Positions 10,401 through 22,942 are shown, numbered from the stretch's first letter. The stretch is 64,000 nucleotides of DNA from Thermothelomyces thermophilus ATCC 42464 (GCF_000226095.1 NC_016477.1:3100001-3164000), one strand, 5' to 3'. Translations and numbers: made by a program. Notes: generated by a model not told the origin, from the letters alone.

Positions 10401-13400
10401 TAGGGAATAGGCTTTAGAGCCGGTTCTCGTAGCTAGTTAGGATTCTACCGGTAGAATTGCTCTAGTTTCTCGGGGCAACTTAGGTTCTTAACTAGTTCCT
10501 ATAAGTTATCTTCTAGTCTAAAATCAAACTATTTAACTAGATATTATAGTTCCCTATTAATAGTATATAAATCTAGAATTTCTTTAACGTCTTATTCTTT
10601 CTCTTTGTCCTTTACTTCGATATATATAGCAATCTTAGTATTCTTTGGTGCTGGTTCGAGAAGTGAAATATAAAAAATATCTGTCTATAGTCGTATAGAT
10701 AATGGTAACGATAGTCGGTAGTTAGATGTCGAAATTCATTCTTTGATAACGAAGGGTCCGACCTTTTTAAAGTCTAGCTTCGTGCTTAGTCGTTTGGTTT
10801 ACAGGTTTCGTACGATTAGGTAAACTTTGTCTCCCCTCTTTAGGCGAGGTCCCTCGAGTCCATGTTTATTATAGTAGTTCTTCATTCTAGTCCTGACAAA
10901 CTCGAGTTCCTTTTTAAGCTTCTCGTGTAGTACGTACATTTGTTCCGCTTTAACTACTGCTCTTGGCACCGTGACCTCTAGCCCTTGCCTAAGGTCTGCT
11001 TTATATCTATAGTTTGTAAAGAACGGTGTAACTTTAGTCGTTTCTGTTGGCGTTATATTATAAGCAAGTTGTGCTGTTAGTAATAGCATGACCTAGTCGT
11101 CTTACTAGTAGTTAACGTAAGAATGAAGGTATTACTTGATAACTTGGTTTAGTCGTTCTGTTTGTCTATTAGTCTGTAGGTAATATGCCGTTAATAGCTT
11201 ACTATTAATACCTAATCGTTATATTAATGCTTACTAGAACTTTAATACGAACTTAGTGTCTCTGTCGGTAATCTATTCCTATAGCTAAGCATATACTAAT
11301 ACGACTTGCTAATAGATTACGTCTACTAGCTATTTAGCTATCTAGGACTCCTTATAGGGAAAGAAGTATACCTATTTAGTCAGGTGATCTACTATAGTAA
11401 GAATACTATCGTAGATTACCCCTATAGCCGTATCCTTAGATCCTAGTAGCTTTGTAATAAAGTCTATTATAACTAAACTCTATAGTTTGTTAGCTATTAG
11501 TAGTAGCTAAAGTAGCCTATATAGCTTATATTGTGCTATTTTACTTCGATTGCAGATATTATAGCTCTATATAACTTCCTTAACTCATATTGTTAACTAT
11601 AGAAAGTCGTAATGTTTCTTGACTTGTGCGATAGTCTTCGTGACTCCTTTATATCCTCCGAGTTTCGACTTATAGAGTTTTCGAATTATTTGTAGCTATT
11701 GATCTTTATCGTAGATGTACGCTTTACCTTGGTACTAAAGTTTCCTATCTTTTTCTTTCACTTTATTAGGTACTACTAGTCTAGGTATTACTTAATACTA
11801 TGCCTTATTAACCCTTTCTTCTCGAAAGATTATATAACATTCTAGGAACGAGTCGAGTAAATCGTCTTCTACGGGTATCTATATTTCGTAATATAGCGTT
11901 CCGTCTATTCGTTCCTTGAATAATAGTAGCGTTGTTTCCGTTCGTCCTTCCGTATAATCCATTTGTCAGCTTAAGGCATCCGCTCGTGCGTTCTCTTTAC
12001 CCTTCTTGTAGCGGATCTCGAAATTGAATTCCGTAAGGAATTCTGCCTATTGTATTTGTCGTCTGTTAAGCTCCTTTGTCGTTATAAAGTATTGTAAATT
12101 CTTATAATCTATATATACTTATACTAGTTTAATTATATTACTAAGGTATAGTTGCTATTCCTTAAAAGCTTTGATAATCGTAAGTAGTTCCTTATTATAG
12201 ATTAGATAATTAAGATATAATCTATCGAGCTTCTTTAAAAAGAAGGCTATAGGATATAGCTTCCCTTATTTGTCTTATTATCCTAATTGTCCTCTGATAG
12301 CGTAATCTAAAGCGTCCGTTTCTACCTTAAATGGCTTCTTAGGGTCTAGTAGCACTAGTACTAGATCTTTAGTAATGGTATCGCGGATCTATGTAAATGC
12401 TTACTCGTATTGCTCTTCCTATTAGAATTTAGCGTTCTTCTTAGTAAGTTTATATAAAGGTCGTACGATCGCTCTAAAGTTCCTAATAAACATCCAATAA
12501 AAGTTCGTAAACCCGATGAAACTTCGTACTTCCGTAATTGACGTTGGTCGTGGCTAATCCTTAATGGCTTCGACCTTTGAAGGTTCTATCTAGATTTATC
12601 CTAGGGATATCTTGTATCCTAAAAACACCGTCTTCCTAATGTAGAATTCGCTCTTTTTCTTATTAACTAATAGCTTATACGCGTATAACGTATCTAATAT
12701 TACTCTTACGTACTTCTAGTGTTCGTCTATCGTTTTAGAGAAGATAAGTATATCGTCGAGGTAATATATTGTAAATTTGTCGAGAAAGGATCGGATAGCT
12801 TGATTAATTAGGGCTTAGAACGTTACTAGTACGTTTGTAAGTCTAAATAGCATAATAAGGTACTCGTAATAACTATAGGGTGTCCTAAAGGCCGTCTTCT
12901 ACTCGTCGCCTTCTTTAATCTATATATAGTTTTAGGCCGATAGCAAGTCAAGACGTATAAAATATTAGGCTCCTGCTAACTAATCTCGGAGCCGTGAGAT
13001 TAGCGGTAACGGGTATCGGTTTTTTATAGTCTATTTGTTAAGTTGCTAATAGTCGACGTATAACCGTAGCTTTCTATCTTTCTTAGGCATAAATAGGATT
13101 AGGTAGCCTACTAGCAATGTCAATAGGCAGATATATTCTCTTTAAAGATTCTCTTTTAAATATCACTTAAGTTCTTCATTCTATGTCTAGCTTATATAGT
13201 AAATCTTAAAGAACTTTAGTTATACTCCTTCCTTAAGCTTAATCTTATAATCCTATAGGCCGTGTTCTGGTAATCCTTCTAGATACTTCGGTTTGAATGT
13301 TAAGTGTCCTTTGTATTCCTTCGGTACTTTCCTAGTCTTGTCTCGTTTCTCGATTTTCTAATAGTATATAAACTTGGTTCCGTCTATAGCGATGCTAGCG

Positions 13401-16400
13401 ATTTCTCCTATCTTAACCTACTACTCTAGTTATAGTGCTCTACATTCGTTAACGGAGAGAATAGCTATTAGCGGTTTAGCTCGTTCCTCCTATCATAATG
13501 TCGGTGTCATTATACCGCTTCTTCTAGAGTCCGTAGTAGTCTACCTGCTACTGTTCGTCTCTTATGGTAGATCTGTAGGATATGCCTTCCTTTGAGTATT
13601 GTCTGCTCGCGATCCTTGTATACTCCCTATCTTACTGGTCAAATACAACTCCGTTTAGGGTTATAGATAGCTATTATTCTTCTAGCTAATGTCTAGGTCG
13701 TAATCTTCATGCTATAGTAATCTTAATATTATATCTTTATCGTTACCTATATTTATAATACTAAATATAATTACTATAGTTTTCCCTGCTATAGTAATAT
13801 CGATCGGTTCGATCTCCTTATATATCTATTATATTAGAAATAGCCCTTTAACTATGCTATACTTTCGCTTCATTCTCTAGGGTATCCGTAGCTAATTTAC
13901 AAGCGTTGGCGAAATTAGGTTTATCTCTACTCTACTATCTACTAGTACGAGCATTTCGTGTTATCTCCATTATACTATTATCTATAGTCGCTTATCTTAC
14001 CGCCATTGCCTAAAGATTACAGCGATTTCCCATATTTCTGCCAGGAGGTCTTAATATAGTAGTCCCTTATACTAGTTCCTCCTATACTACGCTACTACTC
14101 GCCGCTATATAGGCGTTAATGGTTTTCGGGCCCCTCGAAGGGCCTTAACCTATTTCCTAGGTTAGTGCTAACCTCTTCGGTTATTCGGCTGATAGCGGCT
14201 TTGTTAATTGTGCTCATTTCTATAAGCCATTGAGTGCTTGTAGCTTCCTACCACTAGGTCCGTTCTACTTTTCGTCGTACGTGCCATAGCTTTATTTGAA
14301 GCTCCTAGATCTGCGATTTCTTTTCGTCCACGTGGTAGAGGCAGTCGTTACTTCGGCACGAGTTCTATATATCTCGTCCTATTCCGTAGTGCCTAGGCTA
14401 GGCTCGTTTTAGTACTACCGTGATACCTTCTAGATCGCGGGCTTTGATCTTCTAGAGCAATTCGGCTGCTCTATTTCCTGTATTATAGACCTATTCCACA
14501 GGGCGGAGACTCCCGTCCTTATTTCTTTGTCAGGTCGGCTAGTAGTTGTTTTCGAATTTGTCACGAAAGTAGTATCGGCATTTGTATAATATATACTAGA
14601 ACTAGGGCACTTGTATATATGCCTTATGTCGCGGGTATAGTTATATAGCGTCGCCTAAAAGGTATTAGAATTCTTTCCTAAATCCTTCCTACTATATATA
14701 GACTATAGATACTCTAATGCTAAGGTAGGAGTATTTCTTCTAATAGCTTTCCTATATATACTTATCTTTTCCGTGGTTTGTATATATAAATTAGTACTTG
14801 GGGTTCTATATATCATAGCTAAGTTGCTAATCGTCAAAATACTCGGTGTAGCTGTCAGGCCTATCATATATTATAGGCTATTCCCTTTTAATGGTTTCTA
14901 TAATACGTCAGAGTTCCCTTATCTTGTCCCTTATCTTATCGCTCTACTAGGCAAGTCTAATCAAGCGTTTATCCTATTCGTATAGTTCCATATTAAGCTA
15001 GAAAACTTCGTTATAGTACTATTCGATTTGTTCCTAGAGGAATAGAACATTAGGTCCGGGTCTTTTGATTCCTTAGGTGTTAGTCGTTTATAATCTATCC
15101 CGCCTCTAGGTAACTATAAAACCTTACTACCTTAAGGCTAGGAGAATCGAAATTGGTAATATATACTCTCCCGCTATATCCTATTCGGCAAGACCTATTT
15201 CTAGATCTATAGTAACTAGTTTAGAGTATAGTACTTGTTTATCTTTACCGTTGTTATCATATCCGAGACTATCCGTATCGCTATCCCTATCTTCGTAGCT
15301 CGTAGCTACTACTTTGATAATATCCTTAGTGGTTTCGTTAATAGCTATAATTTTCTTTTTAAGGACTAGTTTCTAGTCTTTCTTTAGGCTTTAATATTTT
15401 CGTCTATAGTGCCCTTTCTTTTTATAGTTATAGCAAGTAATGTTAGACTTGTCTTTAGTCGTTTTCTTCTTGTCTTGCTTCTATCTTATGTCTATATCTA
15501 TAGCTCTAGGATACGTCTTATGTAAGGTGCTAACGTATGCTTGCTTTTTCTTATTGTTAGCCTTGACCGTAGTTCTATTTATCTAACCTCGTTTCTACTA
15601 TTCTCGTATATAGAGTTAATTATCGATTCTAATAGCCTATATAATATATTTGTCTAGAGTCTTAGGCTAGTTATACTTATATAGTTTATCTTTAACCTTT
15701 TCCTTTAAGCTATTATAGAATAGTTATATTAACGCCTTATTGTTAAGCTAAGACTTAAGTATATCCTATCTAAACCATATAGTATAAGAGGCTATTAACT
15801 TAGTCTATTAGAGGTTAGTAAGTCTTTCTTATATATAAATCTTCTTATCTTTATCACTAAAAACCTTCTAAAGCTCTTCTTTAAACCGGTTATAAGATTA
15901 AAAGACTACCTATATAAATACGTCTCGGTTATCTTCGTCTTCCTTAGTAAGATAATCATTCCATATAGGCTCGAACTATCTAAGTACCTTGCCCTTTAGT
16001 CTTATAGCTATATAGAGGACTTTAGCTTTATTATCTAGAAACTTGTCGTCATTAAGCCAGAAGTAGGATCAAAGGTTCGTCAGGAATCCTACAAGATCTT
16101 CCTTAGTTCCTCTATATTTACTAGGTAGTTCAATCTTAATATAGCTCACTTTAGCGCCCTTAAGTGCCTTGGTTTTGGTATAGGCCTTGTTAACTAGCTT
16201 CTACAAGTGCTTTTCGCCATTCTCGAGTTCCTTGATCTGAGCTTAAGCAACCTTGTCTCTCTAGTCTAACTCCTAAATCCGCTACTAGAGTTGACTAAGC
16301 TAGGCAAGCAGCTATTTAGCCATGATGTTAGTAGCTATATCAATGTCAAGGTCGAAATCACCTTTGTCCTAAACTATGATAGAACAAAGGGAGTGATAGC

Positions 16401-16404
16401 AACA

Positions 16405-16822
16405 TGTGACGAACCTAACTCAGACTTCTTCTAAAAGGGTTTAGACGAAGGTGAATTAAGCGGGACAAGCGTATAAGTCGTCTAAGGGATTTGGTAAAGC
16501 TAAAGGGTTTATAATAATACTAGAGTTGTCTCCTATAGAAGTTACTATCACTAGTGAACTCCCGGAGTTTACTATAGTAAGTGACTATCTATATGTATAT
16601 ATACTTCTATCGATCGCTTATAGTTCCCTTCTATCCTGTCCTTAGATTGCCTTTGGTAGCTAGCTATCCTCTGCTATCTTTCCCCTTTTGGTAATCGTTC
16701 GCTCGTGGTAGCTAGCGCTCCCTAGCGATCCTATGTCAGCCTCGCTTTGTGCCCTTCTTGATTGGTGGCTCATTCAGCCTCCTGTGCCCCACCGGGTCGT
16801 GGTATATGGTTGGCTCGTGACA
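16405..16822 (-). repeat. 5' LTR of gypsy copy D
   Basis: In window orientation it runs from TGTGACGAACC to CTCGTGACA, so the sense LTR begins TGTCACGAG and ends GGTTCGTCACA, with TGT...ACA ends as expected for a gypsy LTR. This copy has kept the least mutated termini in the window and defines the element borders. The target duplication ATCTA follows at 16823-16827. The sense internal region begins at 16404 reading leftward, with the gag ATG 82 bases further at 16323. Confidence 0.92.
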
Positions 16823-17655
16823 ATCTATAAGATATTAGCTTAATGCAAAGTACATATATAGCTACTCTAGTGGTATAGTCGTTCTATATAATAATAGCGA
16901 TTGCTATATACTTTGGCCTAGAAGTTAAGTAGTTCGATATAGTGTAAGCATTCCTTAATGCTAAATGACCGGAAGACGATCTTATTGTCCACGAATTACT
17001 AGAAGGATTTAAGTAGCCAGGGAAATGCGTAGAGTTATGAAGAGCTCTATATGGCCTAAGAGACTTGCTACTCTTATAGTATAAAGAGTTCTATAAAACG
17101 CTATCAGATCTAGGTATAGAACTATTAGGCAAAGAGAAGTACCTCTTCTTAAGCTATAATAAAGGCATTATCCTGATCTTCTATATCGACGATTTCTTGG
17201 TTTTCTTCCATAAAAGTAACGCTATAGCGGCCGAGCTAGTAATAGAAGGAATTAAAGCTCGATATAATGTCTATAAGTAAGGTAATATCAATTAGTTCCT
17301 TGGTATTAGGGTGATTCGAGACCGACCTACATATAAGATATAGCTAGTCTACGACTAATATATTAGAAAGGTAGTAAGAAGATATAGGCTAGATATGCCT
17401 AGTATGTATAAGCTGACTCCCTTAAGCTATAAAGAACTTAAGAAGTTTAAAGGGAGCGCTACTAGTATATAGATCAAAGAGTATTAAGAGCTTGTTAGAT
17501 TAATCCTATACTACGTAGTTATATTACATCTAGACATTATATATACCTATTTCATACTCTCTCAATACCTAACTAACCTAGGACTAGACTACTTGTTAGA
17601 GGTATAGCAAGTAGTAAGATATCTATTTAGGAGCTCTTACCTATCAATCTAATAT
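16823..17655 (+). mobile_element. Ty1/copia element C, part 2 (RT)
   Basis: The copia RT resumes exactly after the right LTR of element D. The plus frame gives FGLEVK, FLNAK, PEDDLIVHELLEGFK, ALYGLRD, the catalytic segment ILIFYIDDFLVFF near 17170-17215, and then FLGIRVIRD and SQYLTN. The YIDD/YVDD-type catalytic box and the LEGF and YGLRD motifs are diagnostic of Ty1/copia. TAG stops interrupt it. It is cut again by a solo gypsy LTR at 17656. Confidence 0.88.
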
Positions 17656-18107
17656 TATAACGAACCTAACTTAGACTTCTTCTAAAAGGGTTTAGACAGA
17701 GGTAAATTAAGCAGGACAAGCGTACAGGTCGTCTAAGGGATTCGGTAAAGCTAAAGGGTTTATAACAACACTAGAGTTATCTCTCACAGTAGTCAGCAAT
17801 GCTTGGTATAAGTACTATAATTATAGGTTACTATCACTAGTAAACTCCCAGAGTCCACTATAATAAGTGATTATTTATATATATATATACTTCTGTCGGT
17901 CGCTTATAGTCCCCTTCTAGCCTGCCCTAGGATCGCCTTTAGTAGCTAGCTATTCTCTGCTAATCTTCCCTTTTGGCAATTATCCGCCCGTGGTAGCCCG
18001 CGCTCCCTAGCGATCCCGTGTCAACCTCGCTCTGTGCCCTTCTTGATTGGTGGCTCGTTTAGCCTGCTGCGCCCCACCGGGTCGCGGTATATGGTTGGCT
18101 CGTGACA
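17656..18107 (-). repeat. Solo gypsy LTR with 5-bp target duplication, inside copia element C
   Basis: In window orientation it runs from TATAACGAACC to CTCGTGACA (452 bp) and is flanked on both sides by AATAT (17651-17655 and 18108-18112). No internal gypsy sequence adjoins it, so it is a solo LTR left by recombination between the two LTRs of a fifth family insertion. It carries the longer LTR form shared with copy B (about 34 bp longer than copy D). Confidence 0.9.
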
Positions 18108-18660
18108 AATATAGAGGCGAGCAAGCGCTAGAAAGTCTAATGCTTATAATCGCTAGGGACGTATTATATATAGATAATCTAGATATATAGTATTTGTTAT
18201 AAGGATATATCTTCTTCCTATTTAGAGGTCCTATTACGTAAAAGTTATTGTACTAGGATACTATTATAATGTTAAGCACTAAAGTAGAACTTCTAACGCT
18301 CTCCCTTATAGTAAGAGAGGCTATAGCACTTAAAAGGCTATTTATAGATATTGATCTTAAGCTTAGGGAACCTTAGAACATCTATTATAACAATTAGCAA
18401 ATGATAAGACTAGTAATAGCTAAGAACGAACGTATTAATACTTACCTATAGTATATAGATATCTATAATATATAGTTACGCTAGGAAGTAGCGAAAGGAA
18501 CGTTTAAAGCTATATATCCATTAACTAGTCAGATATTGGTAGATAGGCTTACTAAATGACTTAGCCGATAAGCCTTTAAGTGCTAGAAGGCTCTCCTTAA
18601 TTTTTAAGACATTAGTTATAGGCTTATATAACTAGAGGGTAGAAAATAAGTTAAATTCAT
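18108..18660 (+). mobile_element. Ty1/copia element C, part 3 (RNase H end)
   Basis: The plus frame continues the copia polyprotein after the solo LTR: an RNase H region with segments matching the usual SLTEAEY neighbourhood in degraded form, then QMIRLVIAKNERI, then EVAKGTFKAIY and LVDRLTK close to the C-terminus at about 18.6 kb. No clear copia LTR follows before the opposite-strand pseudogene begins near 18.69 kb, so the right border is uncertain by several tens of bases. Confidence 0.75.
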
Positions 18661-18689
18661 CAAATAAAATACTACCTAATACTCCCTAT

Positions 18690-19634
18690 CTACTATTATT
18701 AGCCATTGCCAGGATTAATAGCCTTGCCTTTGCCTTTATCCTAGCCAGGTAACGACATAGCGTCTAACGTATTATTGGGCGCACTAATACGAGCATTATA
18801 AGCCTCCTTGATCTTGCCTAACTAGTAAAAGATATTATATATAGAGTAGGCGATCTTCATAAAACGCGCGAGTTTAGCCTTATTAAGTTCGTACTCCTCT
18901 ATATTATCTATACCAGTATGTTTTAGGTCACTCCAAAGGACTATACGTAACTTCTTAAGATCTTATATGTAACTATTAGCGATTTGCCTACGTATTAGGG
19001 GTAGAGGTTTAGGATCTAGGGACTTATAGAAGCCTTAGCTCTATCTAGTAGAGCCTTCGTTAAATCCTTTGCTAACCTGACACAAGAAGTAAGATTACCG
19101 TTATAGTTAGTATAAGTATTACAAGAGCTATCAGACGTGTAAGCGATTAGCGTATATCTCCTTATACTTATAGAAACCATGGGTATAATGGTAGTAGCAG
19201 GAGCTAGCGCTAGAATGATCGCGACATTCGCCGAAAGAACGTCCTACTAGAGCCGACCGTATATATATTCTGTAGGGCACCTTGCAAAGCTCGCCAGCTT
19301 TGATGTCGCTATATTTAGTTAGCTTGAACGATCTAGACGTGACTAGCAAAGCGCTAGAAGCTATGACAGAGTCGTTATTAAATTAACTAGAAGAAGCCGA
19401 ACTATACAAACTTGCTTGAATCGCTAGAATCGCTAGAAAACTACAAAACCGGCAATAAAATCAATCGAACAGAGATAATAGGAACACTTACGGTTTGGAG
19501 GCTGGTTTGGAAGCTTTAGCGCGCTTACGCTTTCGAGGTGTTACGGGAGCAGGAGTCGACCTGCTAGTAGTGGCAGTGTTCGCGACGGGCGTACCCGACG
19601 AGTCATCCGTTGATTCGAGTGTAGGAGGCGTCAT
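18690..19634 (-). pseudogene. RIP-eroded host-like gene at the edge of the AT-rich block
   Basis: The minus strand has an intact GC-rich first exon, 19634-19492, starting MTPPTLESTDDSSG and ending in a basic segment RKRKRAKASKP. A canonical GTAAGT donor follows (19491) and a TTGTAG acceptor ends at 19441. Downstream the frame is AT-rich and interrupted: SFKLTKYSDIKAGELCKVPY and FGECRDHSSASS between 19349 and 19131, then KKLRIVLWSDLKHTGIDNIE and INPGNG toward 18.7 kb. I do not recognise the family. The Cys/His content (GELC, GECRDH, SSCYYHY) hints at a metal-binding segment. One end lies outside the mutated isochore and keeps normal composition. It could also be part of a further, unrecognised transposon. 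Confidence 0.45.
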
Positions 19635-22337
19635 TCTGTTGTTGTTGTTACGATTGAAACTGGTGATACTGTCGCTACTACGACTACAATGGCTATATTT
19701 GATCTATAGCTTCAAAGGAATCGCTCTACCATACTCGACTCTTTCAGACTTCCGAATACGGAAGGCAGGCCCCCTGAAGGAGCCATCGAGGTAAGAGCGA
19801 CAAAGGACACAACACCAAGAACAGTATCACCACAAAGCGTAGTTAAACGACTATCGCCTTCAACTAGGGGGTGTGTCGGAAGCTGTAGAGCTTCCAAGCG
19901 TATTAGCCACGCGTTTGCCACAGCTGTATAAGGCTGTTCAACGCATTGGCCAGTCCCTTTATCTATAAATACCACTCGTTTTGTCTCCTTTGTAGATAGC
20001 TTTAACAAGGCACTGTCTCCTTCGTACAGCCACCCACTGCAGACTGCTTTCAACGCTCCCGGAGCTCCCACTGCGTTCGGCAGTCATGGATGTAGCTTGT
20101 TGGGCGCTCACTCGCTTGGCGGGATGGCCGAGGCGCTGATGCCCGAAGGATCGCACAACGGGCCTTCCCCAGGCCTCTCCTTGTTAGCGTAGGTAACCCT
20201 CACGCATCGCCGCATCGCCGCAGCAGCCGAGCCTGTTGGTCTCCATGCTGGTCGCCGCTTTTAGCACCGTTCGGCCAGCAAAATAACTTGGTTGAGGCGC
20301 GTGTAAGATTCAGACGCCCTCTCCGCTGTTTCCTTCCCGGAGCGGCAGTGCTGCCTGAAAAAGTGTCGTCACGTACTTGCCCGCCCATGCCCATAAGCAT
20401 GATAAGTTTCGAGCACAATGATTTGCGAAACAAGCGCCGAGGACCTGCCTCACAGCAAAAGCATGCGCCAGGTGATAAGTCACTCACTACTTTACCTAAT
20501 TGTAGTTACGCGGTATGCGCAGTTCTTGTGAGCCTGCACCTAGCGGCGCTCACCCCCAAGCATCAGAACTCCCCGTTGGCTCCTTGCTGCCCTCCTTAAG
20601 GCTGCTTTAGCAACACGTCCAGGATGGTTTATAGAGGGAGCAGTGCCTCGCGTTGTCCAGTTCAGGAAAACAGCCCATCGGGGCGCCAAGGCGTTGGATT
20701 GCATGTGGTTGATGATGGCTAATCTCACACCCGGCTGCCTTCTTCCAAGTAGTGTAATAAGCATACCGCTTATTGTGCCCACCAAGTCTGTAGATGGCTA
20801 GCATGATTCATCAGGAATCCAACAGGGTGCAAGAGCGGCAAGTGTCGGGGGATGGTAAACCGAGCAGCACATAAGAAACGTGCTCTTCACCAGAAGTATT
20901 CCAGCCCGTGCAAGGAGATAGAGCGTTGGCCTAGCCCCGGAGATCTCTTGTTCGCCATCAAAGAGACCGCTCAAGGGATTGACTCTCTTACACCACCCCC
21001 TCCCCCATTCCCTTTTCCCCCCTTCCCCCCCTTCCCCCCTTCTGCTCCCCCCTTGTGCCCACCTTCAGCGATCTGACTTGTAATGTAGACATGGGACATG
21101 GTGACAGTCCGGGTCTCGAACCTGCATCTTGACTTCGCCCCAGAAAACAGGAGGTGGAGGGGCGTCCAAAATGCGCAAAAGCACCGCCCCTTGTCTCCCG
21201 GGCATTACACTACACTAGGTGCTAGTGGAGCACCGGCACAGTGCCGTGCGTTGAGGGCTGCGACGACGATCAGGGATAGGTCCGCCCGCTCGACAGCAAG
21301 CAGCGCAGCAAGTGGGCACATCCTTGGAGCGTTTGCCTTTTGGTTGTCATGGATGGGCTCTCAAAAGCATCATTGAAAAAAGGACAAAATGGTGGGGGCG
21401 AAGAGGTCGCCGAGGCTCTAGTTAATTCAATAGTGTCCCAGCGCGTCGTTCCATCATGACAACCTAATAATCTTGGGCGAGAAGAACACATGCAACAACA
21501 GCCTCCCTATTATACTCGTACAGACAGCGAGGACACCTGTAAGACCGGTGCCCCCCCGCAGCAAAAAGGAGAAAGGAGCGCGACCTTGACGTTCCATTCC
21601 CGGAAACCCGGTTCCAGTGGCCTACTCCGCGGCGGGCCTTAGCGGCGAAATCAAGCGACGCTCGAGATTTTGCTGGGATACCGCCGCTTGCTGCTCCGGC
21701 TTTCTCTCTACCCCTCCTCCATCCCTCCCACTCGCGATGGCCGATGGGGCACGAGAAGTATTTGCGGCCACACACGCCGTACGCTGCATTCAAGATTGAT
21801 CACCATGCCACTTTTGGAGTAGAGCGGATACCCTCAAGGAAAGGATCCCTTTTCACTTTTGTCCATGCTTTCCCCCTTTTCCACGCTCGCGGCACTTTGC
21901 CGGCCTGTCACCTCGTTGTCGTCCCCCGCTCGTTATTCCTGCCCAACCGCGTGGCCAGCGGACGGCTGCCCTTAGTCGCTTGCTAGCTTGCTTCGAGTCG
22001 CAGATCGCATTGGCCTGCTCCTACGGGGCGGCGGGCGACGGGAAGTGGGTAAGAAAGATGTGGGAACATGATCAGGAGCGAATTACTGAGAAAAAAGAAA
22101 AGGGAATGTGGAACACCATGTGCTACCTGTAGCACGCTGGTCCTTGATTGATGTGCCCCGAAGCTTGGTAAGGTCGGTGGCTGCTAGACTAGCGCAATCA
22201 AACTGCCTGCACACTTGTTTACAACCAATCTCGCAAAAGCGAAAAGGTTCGAAGATTTGATCAGAGAGGGTCGAAAAAGAATGAGAAAAATAAAAGAATA
22301 CAAAAGAATACAAAAAATGCAAAAGAAAAGAAAAGAA

Positions 22338-22373
<36 letters not shown>

Positions 22374-22942
22374 AAAAAAGCAAAGAAACAAGAAACAGAC
22401 AAAGTTATCTGAAAAGCCACCTGTGCCGTGAGGCAAAACCGTTCTTCTCCCATGCACCCCGTAAAGTCATGAATAATCAAAAGTCGCATATTATCCAACA
22501 ACGTCCGCGCAAACAATTAAGGGCCCAGCTTTCGTATCATGAAGACTTCATTGTCACATCCCGGTAAGAACCCGGCCCACCGGCAATGAAGAGTAAGACA
22601 CCTTTTCCCGACATGTCGTACAATGCGGAAAAAACATGAATGACCAAGACCGACAGTATGTTGTCAGAGCAATATGACGCAGGATGAGGTGAAGCAATTT
22701 CTGAGAAAGCGGGGAAGAAAAATTGAGACTTGCACTATTTCTCTCGCCATCCGAGGTGATGGAAAAAGACTCGGTAGGCTGCCCAAAGCGGCGCGATTCT
22801 TGTCGACGAATTCGGGCTATATCCCGAATCAACGACCGCAGTGAACTGCGAAAATCGCACAGCTAACCCCTTGCCGTATTATCTCTCCTTCTCCCCCAGA
22901 GGTCATCAATACCACTGCCAATCGAAAGATCTTTTTGAGGGA
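19635..22942. other. Gene-poor stretch; no supported gene
   Basis: Composition changes from AT-rich to balanced/GC-rich at about 19.4-19.7 kb. Several frames of 60-120 codons exist on both strands, but none shows a domain, a coherent intron pattern or low-complexity-free coding character. A run of C/T-rich sequence lies at 20990-21060. An AAAG microsatellite lies at about 22320-22376. The part next to 22943 probably holds the 3' UTR and terminator of the zinc-cluster gene. Confidence 0.6.
22321..22376. repeat. AAAG/AAAAG microsatellite
   Basis: Repeats of AAAAG (four units) pass into repeats of AAAG (about nine units) on the plus strand. They give poly-Lys/Glu frames on one strand and poly-Phe/Leu frames on the other, which explains several spurious reading frames here. 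Confidence 0.95.

Larger units (their letters stand above)
9275..16822 (-). mobile_element. Complete Ty3/gypsy chromovirus copy D inserted in the copia element
   Basis: This 7,548-bp element has two LTRs of equal length (418 bp) and a 5-bp target duplication ATCTA (9270-9274 and 16823-16827). It reads leftward. Gag starts at an ATG at 16323 (MAK), with a Gag core at about 16.2-15.6 kb and a zinc-knuckle remnant (CYNYKKKGHY) near 15.4 kb. Protease lies around 14 kb. Reverse transcriptase covers about 13.3-12.5 kb and still encodes the catalytic YYLDDILIFS at about 12738-12768. RNase H follows at 12.3-12.0 kb, integrase at 11.8-10.8 kb (10799-11089 still open) and a chromodomain at about 10.7-10.43 kb. 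Stops, mainly TAG, interrupt every domain. It is the least mutated of the three copies and therefore probably the youngest insertion. Confidence 0.93.

Noticed and set aside
21095-21230. Possible tRNA on the minus strand (GGTTCGAGACC resembling a T-loop)
   Set aside because: The arms flanking the loop do not pair over five bases and no D-arm or anticodon arm can be built.
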